DNA from: JAXGPL01 sp040766985 | GTDB lineage: Bacteria; Bacillota; Sulfobacillia; JAUYEG01 | NCBI GenBank assembly: GCA_040766985.1 | Contig: JAXGPL010000025.1 | Span: 1-29,682, forward strand | Length of the DNA: 29,682 nt | Reading direction: 5' to 3' | Shown here: positions 17,404 to 25,996 of the stretch, one piece after another | Position numbering within the stretch: the first letter of the stretch is position 1 | Layout of the letters: each line of letters starts with the position of its first letter | The notes under the pieces: generated by a model | Database searches by the model: none | What the model was told of the DNA's origin: nothing | What the model saw: only the letters and a program-made list of their open reading frames with translations | Translations under genes and position numbers: made by a program

Positions 17404-18300
17404 TCAGGGGCTTGTGGAGCTGCGTAGCGTAATCACCGTTACTTCCGCGGGCGCAAGAAACCGCAACGGTACGATGGAAAAGCCGAGCCCGCGCGAGATG
17501 TAAAGCAAGGCCCCTCCTTCCTCGACGCTCAACCCGGAGATGTAATCCCTGGGAAAGATCCTTCCCGACGCGTTGGACAGGGCGCCGATCACCGGCAGGC
17601 GGATCTGTCCGCCGTGGGTATGCCCGGCCAGCGCAACCGATATCCGCCCCAGTTCTGCATCAGTCGGTGCATCGTGCTGACGGCCGACCTCAACCGTGCC
17701 GCCCGCCAGGGTGCCGTGCTTTCTCGACTCCACCAACTCGGCGAGTGGACCAACACAACAATCGGCGGGTCACCCCGTCGGCCCGGCCGGCAGGGCCGCG
17801 CCTAGGTCGTCGTGCCTGGTATGCGGATCGCCGACGCCGGCGAGGATGAGACATTCGTCGGCGCGCCGAAGCATAACGTGGGCGTTGTCGAGCACGGCCG
17901 CGCCGCACTCGGCGAGCCCGGCGGCGATCTGCTCCCAGCCTGCCCAATGGTCGTGGTTGCCGGAAACCGCATATACCGGGCAGATCTCGCTTAGCGCTTG
18001 TAGAAGGCCGGTGATGTTGGCGAATTCAGCGGTCGTCCTGCGGACGTAATCGCCGGTAAGGGCGATGATATCCGGCTCTGCCGCGGAAACGGCCCTGAAC
18101 ACCGGCCCGGCGGGATCAAGACGGCGGCCGTGGAAGTCGGTAAGCTGGACTATTCTAAAGCCTTCGAAGGCGGCCGGCAGGCCTGCGACTGAAAGGTCGA
18201 CCCGTTCGACGACGATGCGGTTGGTTTCATATAGAACCCAGCCCAGGCAAGCGAGAGCGGCGACGGCCAGGATCAGGAAGACGATGCGCAATCTACTCAT
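17404..18300 (-). CDS. Membrane-anchored metallophosphoesterase (YaeI-like), frameshifted
   Basis: Calcineurin-like phosphoesterase with an N-terminal membrane anchor (IVFLILAVAALACLGWVLYE). The five-block metal signature is visible: QLTDFHGRR, ALTGDYVRR, VSGNHDHW and, in another frame, LAGHTHGGQIRLP. Between about 17770 and 17736 the reading shifts twice; the intermediate frame reads DPPIVVLVHS, the expected histidine block. Two single-base losses explain this. YaeI/YkuE-type members cleave phosphodiesters at the membrane; the substrate here is unknown. It is the only minus-strand gene in the window, converging on nusB and divergent from nuoE. Confidence 0.85.
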
Positions 18301-18548
18301 ATTGGGCGGTCTTCGCCGCCGTGGTCCGAAGTCATTCCCAAATCGGCGGCTGATTTGCGTCTATCTTTTCCGATGCCGTGGGTAATTGACAGCTCACGGG
18401 TCGGCCGGTGAACAGGAGATCCAGCGTAAACCCTCGAAAAAGTCAAGGTTGTGTTACGTCATGCGCGCGTGCCTCCGATTCGCCACGGGATCGGTGTCCG
18501 GCACGGCGTAGCGACAGTTCTGGAGTCGAGTTAGGAGGACGGCATCGG

Positions 18549-19076
18549 ATGTGTAGCAATGCGCCGGCCAAAGAACAACTACGGGCCATTATCGAGCAAG
18601 CAAATGCAGAGCGTGGCTCAGCGATTCCGATCTTGCAGGCGGTTCAGGCCAGGTTGGGCTACGTCTCCAAGGACATGATCGAGGAGATCACCAAGGTGAC
18701 GGGCATTCCCGCCGCCGATCTCTACGGGATCGCGACTTTCTACTCGCAGTTTCACACTGAGCCGCGCGGCAAGAACATCATCAAAGTCTGCCACGGCACT
18801 GCCTGCCACCTTGCGGGGGCCGACCGGGTCGCTGCGGCCGTCGAGATGGCCACCGGGGCCAAAGAGGGACACACCAGCCCCGACGGCATGTTCTCGCACG
18901 AGCGCGTAGCCTGTCTGGGCTGCTGCAGCCTTGGCCCGGTTCTGATGGTCAACGAGGACGTTCATGCCAACGTCAAGCCCGACAAGGTCGCAGCTTTGCT
19001 TCGCAAATATCGAGAGCAATCGAAGAGTTCGGAGGGGACTGCTCATGCCGGAGGCCAGCCGCATGGAGAACAATAA
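18549..19076 (+). CDS. NuoE-like 2Fe-2S subunit (HymA/HndA type)
   Basis: Thioredoxin-like 2Fe-2S subunit of NADH-oxidising complexes. The 175-residue product has the helical N-terminus (PILQAVQARLGYVSKDMIEE), GIATFYSQF, and the cluster ligands CHGTAC and CLGCC in the C-terminal domain, a standard 24-kDa arrangement. The start ATG 18549 follows ttaggaggacgg. The upstream gap of 248 bases to the divergent phosphoesterase holds a TTGACA at 18386 but no good -10 at the right distance. It is followed, with a 32-base overlap, by the NuoF-like gene. A C-terminal tail rich in Ser, Gly and Gln extends past the usual end because of this overlap. Confidence 0.94.
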   Translation: MCSNAPAKEQLRAIIEQANAERGSAIPILQAVQARLGYVSKDMIEEITKVTGIPAADLYGIATFYSQFHTEPRGKNIIKVCHGTACHLAGADRVAAAVEMATGAKEGHTSPDGMFSHERVACLGCCSLGPVLMVNEDVHANVKPDKVAALLRKYREQSKSSEGTAHAGGQPHGEQ

Positions 19077-20832
19077 AGTCGTCGAAGTACGCGTTGGTTT
19101 AGCCAGTTGCGGCATGGCAGCGGGTGCTACCCAGGTCAACGAGGCCCTTGCCAAGGCGCTGGCGCCGCACGGTGTGCCGATCAAGGCGGTCGGCTGCATC
19201 GGCATGTGCCACGCCGAGCCGTTGGTTGAAGTCATCGACTCCGGCGGGGGCAGCTATACCTATGGAAGGGTGACCCCCGAACGCGTCCAGAGGATCGTCG
19301 ACGAGCACGTCGGCGGCGGCAAGCCCATCGAGGATTGGCTTGTCATCGGCTGCAACGTGCCCGCCGGCGAGTACATCGCCAAGCAGACGCGCATTGTGCT
19401 GCGCAACTGCGGCAGGATCGACCCCGAGAGCATCGATGACTACCTTGCGGTCGGGGGCTACAAGGCCTTGACCAAGGCCGTCAAAATGACGCCGGAGCAG
19501 GTCATCGAAGAGGTGACGAAGGCCGGGCTGCGCGGTCGCGGAGGCGCCGGTTTCCCAACGGGCCTTAAGTGGCATCTCACCCGGATCGTCCCCGGCGAGC
19601 CCAAGTTCGTGGTGTGCAACGCCGACGAGGGCGACCCGGGCGCGTTCATGGACCGCAGCGTCCTGGAGAGCGATCCGCACAACGTCTTGGAAGGCATGAT
19701 TATCGCCTCCTACGCGATCGGGGCGGGGAAGGGCTATATCTACTGCCGTGCCGAGTACCCGGTCGCCGTCAGGAGGTTGCGCAAGGCGATCCGCCAGGCC
19801 CGCGAGCGCGGGTTTCTCGGCAGCAACATCCTGGGGAGCGGCCACAGCTTTGATCTGACAATCAGGGAGGGCGCCGGTGCGTTCGTCTGCGGCGAGGAAA
19901 CCGCCCTGCTCATGTCCATCGAGGGCCGCAGGGGTATGCCAGTCCCGCGTCCTCCCTTCCCGTCGGAGAAGGGGCTCTGGGAGCAGCCTACGTCGATTAA
20001 CAACGTGGAGACTTTTGCCAACGTCGCCTACATCCTGGCCAACGGTGCCGCGGAGTTCGCCAAGAACGGCACCGCTAAGAGCAAAGGCACCAAGGTGTTC
20101 GCGCTCGCGGGCAATGTTGTCAAGGGCGGCCTCGTTGAGGTACCGATGGGGACAACGCTACGCGAGATCATCTACGGCATCGGCGGCGGCATCCCGAACG
20201 GCCGCAAACTCAAGGCCATCCAGACCGGCGGTCCCTCGGGCGGCTGCATCCCGGCTTCGCTCGCCGACACGCCCATCGATTACGATTCGCTGGCGCAGGC
20301 GGGTTCGATCATGGGCTCCGGCGGCCTTTTGGTCATGGACGACACCGCATGCATGGTCGACGTCGCCCGGTTCTTCATCGCCTTCTCGGTCGACGAGTCG
20401 TGCGGCAAGTGCACCTTCTGCCGCGTCGGCACGCGCCTGATGGAGCAGATCCTCGACCGCATCACCCGTGGCGAGGGCAAGATGGAAGACCTCGATAAGC
20501 TCGAGGAGATCGCCAACAAGGTCAAGAAGGGTTCGCTATGCGGTCTGGGTCAGACCGCTCCCAACCCGGTCCTTACCACGCTGAGAAACTTCCGCGATGA
20601 ATATGAGGCCCACGTTAAAGACAAGCGTTGCCCGGCCCTAAAGTGCACCGCGCTGATCACCTACAGCATCAAGGAAGACGCGTGCACGGGTTGTACGCTC
20701 TGTGCCCGCAACTGCCCGGTCAATGCCATTAGCGGCAAGGTCAGAACACCGCACGTCATCGACAAAGACATCTGCATCAGGTGCGGCCTGTGCCAGAGCG
20801 TCTGTAGATTCAACGCCGTGACGGTAAGCTGA
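19045..20832 (+). CDS. NuoF-like NADH-binding flavoprotein subunit (HymB/HndC type)
   Basis: This subunit oxidises or reduces NAD(H) with FMN and is the site of bifurcation in related soluble hydrogenases. The 595-residue product has an N-terminal thioredoxin-like 2Fe-2S domain (residues 1-90, GCIGMCHAEPLVEV), the NADH/FMN core (GRGGAGFPTGLKW, NADEGDPGAFMDR), the N3-type 4Fe-4S site ESCGKCTFCRVGTRL with LCGLGQTAPNP, and a C-terminal domain with two 4Fe-4S motifs (CTGCTLCARNCP and CIRCGLCQSVC). This is the long form found in soluble multi-subunit complexes, not in classical complex I. ATG 19045 follows ggagggg; ATG 19063 is an alternative. The next gene starts 11 bases on. Confidence 0.94.
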   Translation: MPEASRMENNKVVEVRVGLASCGMAAGATQVNEALAKALAPHGVPIKAVGCIGMCHAEPLVEVIDSGGGSYTYGRVTPERVQRIVDEHVGGGKPIEDWLVIGCNVPAGEYIAKQTRIVLRNCGRIDPESIDDYLAVGGYKALTKAVKMTPEQVIEEVTKAGLRGRGGAGFPTGLKWHLTRIVPGEPKFVVCNADEGDPGAFMDRSVLESDPHNVLEGMIIASYAIGAGKGYIYCRAEYPVAVRRLRKAIRQARERGFLGSNILGSGHSFDLTIREGAGAFVCGEETALLMSIEGRRGMPVPRPPFPSEKGLWEQPTSINNVETFANVAYILANGAAEFAKNGTAKSKGTKVFALAGNVVKGGLVEVPMGTTLREIIYGIGGGIPNGRKLKAIQTGGPSGGCIPASLADTPIDYDSLAQAGSIMGSGGLLVMDDTACMVDVARFFIAFSVDESCGKCTFCRVGTRLMEQILDRITRGEGKMEDLDKLEEIANKVKKGSLCGLGQTAPNPVLTTLRNFRDEYEAHVKDKRCPALKCTALITYSIKEDACTGCTLCARNCPVNAISGKVRTPHVIDKDICIRCGLCQSVCRFNAVTVS

Positions 20833-20843
20833 GGGGGATACCT

Positions 20844-23800
20844 ATGGGGACTTGTGCGATAACCATCAATGGCGTACAACTTGAGGTCGCCGCAGACAAG
20901 ACGATCCTTGAGGCGGCCGTGGAGGCCGGCATCGAGATACCGGCATTCTGCTACGATCCCCGGCTCAAGCCGTTTGGAGCGTGCAGGATGTGCCTGGTCG
21001 AGGTCGCCGGAGCGCGCGGCCCGGTTGCGGCATGCTCCACACCGGTCACGAGCGGCATGGTGATCACCACCAACACCGGCGAGATCGAGGGGCTCCGCAA
21101 GACAGCCCTTGAATTCATGCTCGCCGAACACCACGGCGACTGCGATGCGCCGTGCCAGCTTGCGTGACCGGCAGGGATCGACATCCAGGGATTCATCGCT
21201 CTGATCGCGGACGGCAAGAACGCCGAGTCGCTGCAACTCATAAAGGAGCAGATGCCCTTCCCCGCAAGTTGTGGGCGGGTCTGCCCGAGGTTCTGTGAAA
21301 CCGACTGCCGCCGCAACGTCGTCGACGAGCCGGTCGGCATCATGCACCTCAAGCGGTACGTGGCGGACATCGACCTCGAGTCGCCTGCCCCGTACGTACC
21401 GGCGACAAAACCAGCTACGGGCAAGAGCGTCGGCATCGTGGGCGGCGGCCCGGCCGGACTAACGGCGGCTTACTACCTGGCCCGCGCCGGCCACGCGGTA
21501 ACCGTGTACGAAGCTTACCCGCAGTTGGGCGGCATGCTCCGGTATGCGATTCCCGAGTACCGCCTGTCCAAGGACGTTCTCGACCGTGAGATCGCGACGA
21601 TCACGGCGCTCTGCGCGGAGGTCAAGTGCAACACCAAGCTGGGCGTCGATGTCACCCTGGATGAGCTCAAGGCCAAGCACGACGCCGTGGTCATCGCCGT
21701 CGGCGCCGCTGCTTCGCAGATGATCGGCGTAACCGGCGAAGACCTTCCCGGCAACTACGGCGGACTGGAGTTCTTGGCCAAGTACGCCGGCGGCCAGGGT
21801 CCCGCGATCGGCCGCCGGGTCGCTGTCGTCGGCGGCGGTAACACGGCCATCGACTGCGCCCGTACCGCGGTGCGGCTCGGCGCGGATGAGGTAACGATCG
21901 TGTACCGCCGCTCAAAGAGCGAAATGCCGGCCCACCCGGAGGAGATCGAGGGTGCCGAGGAAGAGGGCGTGAAGTTCCGGTTCCTCGCCAACCCGGTCTC
22001 GTGCGGGTGTGAGAGCTCGGGGCATATGGCCAAGCTGACGTGTATTGAGATGGCTTTGGCGAACCCGATGCCTCCGGGCGCAGGCGCCCGCAGCCGGTGC
22101 CCGGTTCGGAGTTTCTGATGGACGTTGATACGGTGGTCTGGGCGACCGGGCAGACCCTTGACCCGAAGGGCCTCGAGAGCCTGGCCAAGGTACGCAACGG
22201 TTTCATCAGCGCCGATGCCGCCTCGCGCGTCGAGGGCGACAATGTGTTCGCCGCCGCGGACCGCGTCACCGGCCGACGACCGTGGTCGAGGCTGTTGGAG
22301 CGGCACATAAGACGGCCATCCTGGTCGACGCCTTCCTCAGCGGTAGACCGGTGGAACTCCCTGTCGAGCCGTACAACCACACCAAGGGCAGCCTCGAGAC
22401 GATCAACCGGGCGGAGTACGCGGACCGGGAGAAGATCGCCCGCAACCAGCCCGTGCTGCGCGATGCGCACGACCGGGCCAAGGACTTCGGCGAGATCGAT
22501 CCTGGCCATACGGCCGAGGAGGCCATGGCCGAGACCAAGCGGTGCCTGTCGTGCGGGTGCCAGGAAGTGTTTGATTGCACCCTTCGCAAGTACGCGACCG
22601 AGTACCAGGTGACCCAGCCGGAGCCGCTCCGTCTTGAGCCGCTGCCGGTCAGCTCGGACCACGAACTTGTGATCCGCGACCCCAACAAGTGCATCCTCTG
22701 CGGCAGTTGCGTGCGGATCTGCGCCGAGATCCAGGGGGCGTCCGCGCTCGGGCTCACTGCCCGCGGATACAAGGTGGTCGTTCAGCCGACGCTGGGCCGT
22801 CCGCTGGCCGAAACGCCGTGTGAATCATGCCACCAGTGCATCTCGGCATGTCCCACGGGCGCTCTAACGGCTGTCGTCCCGCATGCCAAGCCAGGCCCGT
22901 TCGCGCTCGAGAAGACCGCGAGTGTCTGCCCGGAATGCTCGGTGGGCTGTGAGCTCAGCCTCGGGACCAGGGCCAACCTTCTGTTCGCGGTCGGTTCGCC
23001 GCTTGATGCCAAGGTCAACACTGGCAACTTGTGCAAGTACGGCGCGTTGCTGATGAGCCGGCTTAGCACCATGGACAGGGTGGCTGCGCCGATGGCCAGG
23101 GTCGACGGCGCTCTGGAGGGGACCACCTGGGAAGACGCACTCGGCCGGGCGGCAAAGCAGATCGCGGCGCTGCGCGAGAGCGGCAACCCGTGTGAGGACC
23201 TTGCCGTCTACGTCTCCCCCCGGTCGACCACCGAGGAGGCGACGCTCGCCGCGCGGTTTGCAGCAGTGGCCCTTCGCGGGGCTCCGGTGACGGGTCTCTT
23301 GCCGCAGGTGGTCGCGGGATTGACGGCCCTTCAAGGAACGTCCGCGACGTTTATCGAGCTTGAGGACGCTGACGTGGTACTGGCGATCGACGCCGACATG
23401 GCGGAGCAGTACCCGGTTGCAGCGATCCGGATCCGCAGGGGTGTCGCGCGGGGCGGCATGAGGTTCATCAATCTCGCCGAAGGTCAGACCAAGCTCGACC
23501 CGTTGGCCTCGCCTGACGTTAAGCTGACAAAGCAGCAGATCAGCGCGCTCATCCGGGCGATGGCCGACTATGCCGGGGCCGAACGGGCCGGAGATGGCAA
23601 GTCCTTCGCAGTTTCGGCAGCGGCAGCGAGGGCCGGTGTTTCCGAGGAGCAGTTCGTTGCGATTGCCGACGGCCTGCTCAAGGCGCACAAGCCGGTGATT
23701 GTGGTCGGCCTTGACAATCTGGCTGCCGACGATGCGGCGGTCGTCGCCCGTCTGGTCCAACTCGCGGGCAGCGCTTCCGGCGTTGTAGCCAAGACGGTCG

Positions 23801-24225
23801 GCCTGACGCGCGCGGGCAATGCTTACGGCCTCTTGGCCGCCGGCGTCGGAGCGGGCGGCAGGGATTCCAGCCTGCATGCCTTGGTGGCCGATCTCGGCGC
23901 AAGCCTGGAGGCAGGCGGGTTCGGCGGCCTGATGGTCGCGGGTGCACGCGGCGTCGGCGCTTCCGGAGCGGAGCCGTTCGTCCTCTGCATCGCTCCCTTC
24001 ATCACTGATGAGATCAGAAAGCACGCGACGGTTGTCCTCCCTGGCTCGACCCTGTTTGAGACCAAGGGTTCCCTCGTCAACTCCGAGGGCAGGCGCCAGG
24101 AGGCCGGTCAGGCAGTAAATCCTCCCGCCGGCAGGAACAGTGCCGGGGTCCTCGGCGATTTGAGCGTCCGTCTTGGCTACTCGCCAGAGGACTTCGCGTC
24201 GGCGATTGCCGGTCTTGACAGCTAG
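20844..24225 (+). CDS. Fusion subunit: 2Fe-2S domain, GltD-like NADPH/FAD module, 4Fe-4S domains and NuoG/molybdopterin-oxidoreductase-like domain; interrupted
   Basis: About 1125 codons. Codons 1-100: plant-type 2Fe-2S domain (FCYDPRLKPFGACRMCLVEV). From about codon 104: a GltD-like module with its N-terminal Fe-S domain (CDAPCQLA, CGRVCPRFCETDCRR), FAD site GIVGGGPAGLTAAYYLARAG and NADPH-type site AVVGGGNTAIDCARTA. Then 4Fe-4S motifs CILCGSCVRIC and CESCHQCISACP, a molybdopterin-type cluster domain CPECSVGC, and a NuoG/FdhA-like domain that ends early, with no catalytic Cys/Sec segment and no C-terminal dinucleotide-binding domain seen. Likely NuoG-like and Mo-free. Breaks: TGA at 21165-21167 where a Cys codon is expected; one-base losses near 22058 and 22272. 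FAAADRV also departs from the usual GD motif. Together with NuoE/F it could link NADH, NADPH and ferredoxin. Confidence 0.85.
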
Positions 24226-24273
24226 CAGAGACATGTCAGGGCGGTTAGCTCTGGCGACACGTAACGACTAAGC

Positions 24274-24305
24274 GCAAGGGGGTGGCCCGGAGGCCGCCCC
24301 CTTGC
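24274..24305 (+). terminator. Hairpin terminator after the NuoG-like gene
   Basis: A 14-bp stem (24274-24287 with 24292-24305), containing one T-G wobble, closes a 4-base loop cgga. It lies about 50 bases after the stop. The 165 bases from here to folD contain two smaller GC-rich hairpins (near 24393-24407 and 24422-24438), no recognised riboswitch and no clear promoter. Confidence 0.72.
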
Positions 24306-24472
24306 TACGCCCTCTTTCTCCGCCGCCGCCGCAACCCGCCGATCACCGCGCCCCGGCGATGGCGCGGACCGTCCCGAACCAAGGACAGGAAACCCTCCCA
24401 ACGTGGGAGAATAGTCGAGGGTGGGCCGCCCTGCGGCCCTCAATCTTGTTGTCCGTCGAGGAGGCAGAAGAC

Positions 24473-25318
24473 ATGGCAGAAATCCTCAAAGGCAAGCCCG
24501 TTGCAGCCCAAATCCAAGCCGAAGTCGGCGCCAAAGTGGAGGAATTGCGCGGGCGCGGCCTGACTCCGCATCTTGCTGTGCTGCTGGTCGGGTCAGATCC
24601 CGCGTCAATGGTCTATATGAACCGCAAGAAGAAGACCGGAGAAAGGCTCGGTTTCCGCGTATCCACCTTTGTCATGCCCGGCGAATCCACGACCGCTCAG
24701 GTGATCGCCAAGCTCGGCGAACTCAACTCCGACCCGGATGTCCACGGGATTCTGGTCGAGCAACCGTTGCCCGACCGGGTTGACAAAGATCTGGTGGTCA
24801 GCACGGTACACCCTGACAAGGACGTCGATGGAGCCAACCCCGTCAACCTCGGGCGGCTGGTCTGCGGCGACGAGAGCTTCGTCCCGGCGACGGCCCAGGC
24901 CGTCATCGAAATGCTGGAGCGCAACAATATCCCGCTCAAGGGCAAGCGGGCGGTCGTGGTCGGCAGGAGCACCATCGTGGGCAAGCCTGCTGCGTTATTG
25001 CTGCTCAACAGACACGCCACCGTCACCGTATGTCACAGCCGCACTGCCGACCTTGGCGCCGTGACGCGCGAGGCTGAGATCCTCGTGGCGGCGGTCGGCA
25101 GGGCCGAACTGATAAAGGGCGACATGGTCTGCCAAGGGGCCGTCGTCATCGATGTCGGAACCAACGTCGTGGGCGACAAGCTTGTCGGCGACGTCGAATT
25201 TGCGGGGGCCGAGGCCAAAGCCTCCGCCATCACGCCGGTGCCTGGAGGAGTCGGTCCCCTGACCAATATGCTTGTCCTGCGTAACACCGCCGCCGCTTGC
25301 GAGCGGGCGGCCAAGTAG
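24473..25318 (+). CDS. folD: Methylenetetrahydrofolate dehydrogenase/methenyltetrahydrofolate cyclohydrolase
   Basis: Bifunctional enzyme interconverting methylene-THF, methenyl-THF and formyl-THF. The 281-residue product has the catalytic segment YMNRKKKTGERLG, the folate-site motif VEQPLPDRVDKD, KDVDGANPVNLGRL, the NAD(P) Rossmann site VVGRSTIVGKPAALLLL and the end ITPVPGGVGPLTNMLV. ATG 24473 follows cgaggaggcag; the longer open frame upstream would overlap the hairpins and is rejected. folD precedes xseA in Bacillus as well. Next to fchA and downstream of an NAD(P)H-linked complex, it suggests a one-carbon flux role such as the Wood-Ljungdahl or reductive glycine pathway. Confidence 0.96.
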   Translation: MAEILKGKPVAAQIQAEVGAKVEELRGRGLTPHLAVLLVGSDPASMVYMNRKKKTGERLGFRVSTFVMPGESTTAQVIAKLGELNSDPDVHGILVEQPLPDRVDKDLVVSTVHPDKDVDGANPVNLGRLVCGDESFVPATAQAVIEMLERNNIPLKGKRAVVVGRSTIVGKPAALLLLNRHATVTVCHSRTADLGAVTREAEILVAAVGRAELIKGDMVCQGAVVIDVGTNVVGDKLVGDVEFAGAEAKASAITPVPGGVGPLTNMLVLRNTAAACERAAK

Positions 25319-25348
25319 GCAAATCCAGAGTGACTTGGAGGTACTAGA

Positions 25349-25984
25349 GTGCTCTACGTAGAGAAGACCGTCCGCGAGTACGTGCAAACCGTCGAGGCGC
25401 GCGAACCCGTCCCTGGAGGGGGTTCGGTAGCCGCTCTGGCCGGCGCCCTCGGGGCAGCCCTGACCAGCATGGTCTGCAACTACACGGCAGGCAATCCCAA
25501 ATACGCGCAGCACGAAGACACCGTCAAGGGGATCCTCGCCAGGGCGGGGGCGCTGCAGGAGACGCTGCTCGACCTGGTTGACAAGGACATCAACGTCTAT
25601 GCCCAGGTGACGGCGGCCTATAAGCTTCCCAGGGCGACCCCTGAGGAAAAGGCGGCCCGGCAAAAGGCCATTCAGTCGGCCCTGGTCATTGCCGCCCAAA
25701 CCCCGCTGGCGATTGCCCGGGCGGCACGTGATATCGCGGTCCTGACCAACGAGCTGATCGACATCGGCAACCCCAATCTGATCAGCGACGTCGGGGTAGC
25801 CGTGCTCCTGGCTCAGGCGGCGCTGCGTGGTGCAGCCCTCAACGTCGAGATCAATGCAGCAAGCATCAAGGATGAAGGCACGGTCAAGTCGCTGCGCGGC
25901 TTTTTGGCCAAGGCTCTCCCAGAGGTCGAGGGCATCGCGGATCAGGTCATGGCCAAGACCATGGCCGGCATAAACAAGGGCTAG
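25349..25984 (+). CDS. fchA: Methenyltetrahydrofolate cyclohydrolase/formimidoyl-THF cyclodeaminase family
   Basis: A 211-residue all-helical protein with the family N-terminus VREYVQTVEAREPVPGGGSVAAL and the later NPNLISDVGVAVLLAQAALRGA and NVEINAASIKDEG. FchA releases or closes the methenyl bridge of THF and is common in acetogens and purine or histidine degraders. GTG 25349 follows ttggaggta. It lies between folD and xseA, where Bacillus has no gene. FolD also has cyclohydrolase activity, so the two may be redundant or FolD may act mainly as dehydrogenase. No hutH-like or formate-THF ligase gene is in the window. Confidence 0.92.
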   Translation: MLYVEKTVREYVQTVEAREPVPGGGSVAALAGALGAALTSMVCNYTAGNPKYAQHEDTVKGILARAGALQETLLDLVDKDINVYAQVTAAYKLPRATPEEKAARQKAIQSALVIAAQTPLAIARAARDIAVLTNELIDIGNPNLISDVGVAVLLAQAALRGAALNVEINAASIKDEGTVKSLRGFLAKALPEVEGIADQVMAKTMAGINKG

Positions 25985-25996
25985 CAGGAGCTTTCG

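Noticed and set aside
18386..18414. TTGACA upstream of nuoE as a promoter
   Set aside because: The -35 is perfect, but the hexamer at 17 bases spacing (TGAACA) matches the -10 consensus poorly; 16 or 18 bases is no better.
22864..24234. 456-codon minus-strand ORF opposite the NuoG-like domain
   Set aside because: Composition is typical of an antisense shadow of a GC-rich gene; the plus strand carries clear Fe-S motifs.
24393..24440. Possible THF riboswitch before folD
   Set aside because: A ggagaatag-like string and two small hairpins are present, but I could not find the rest of the conserved core or the pairing of the known THF riboswitch.
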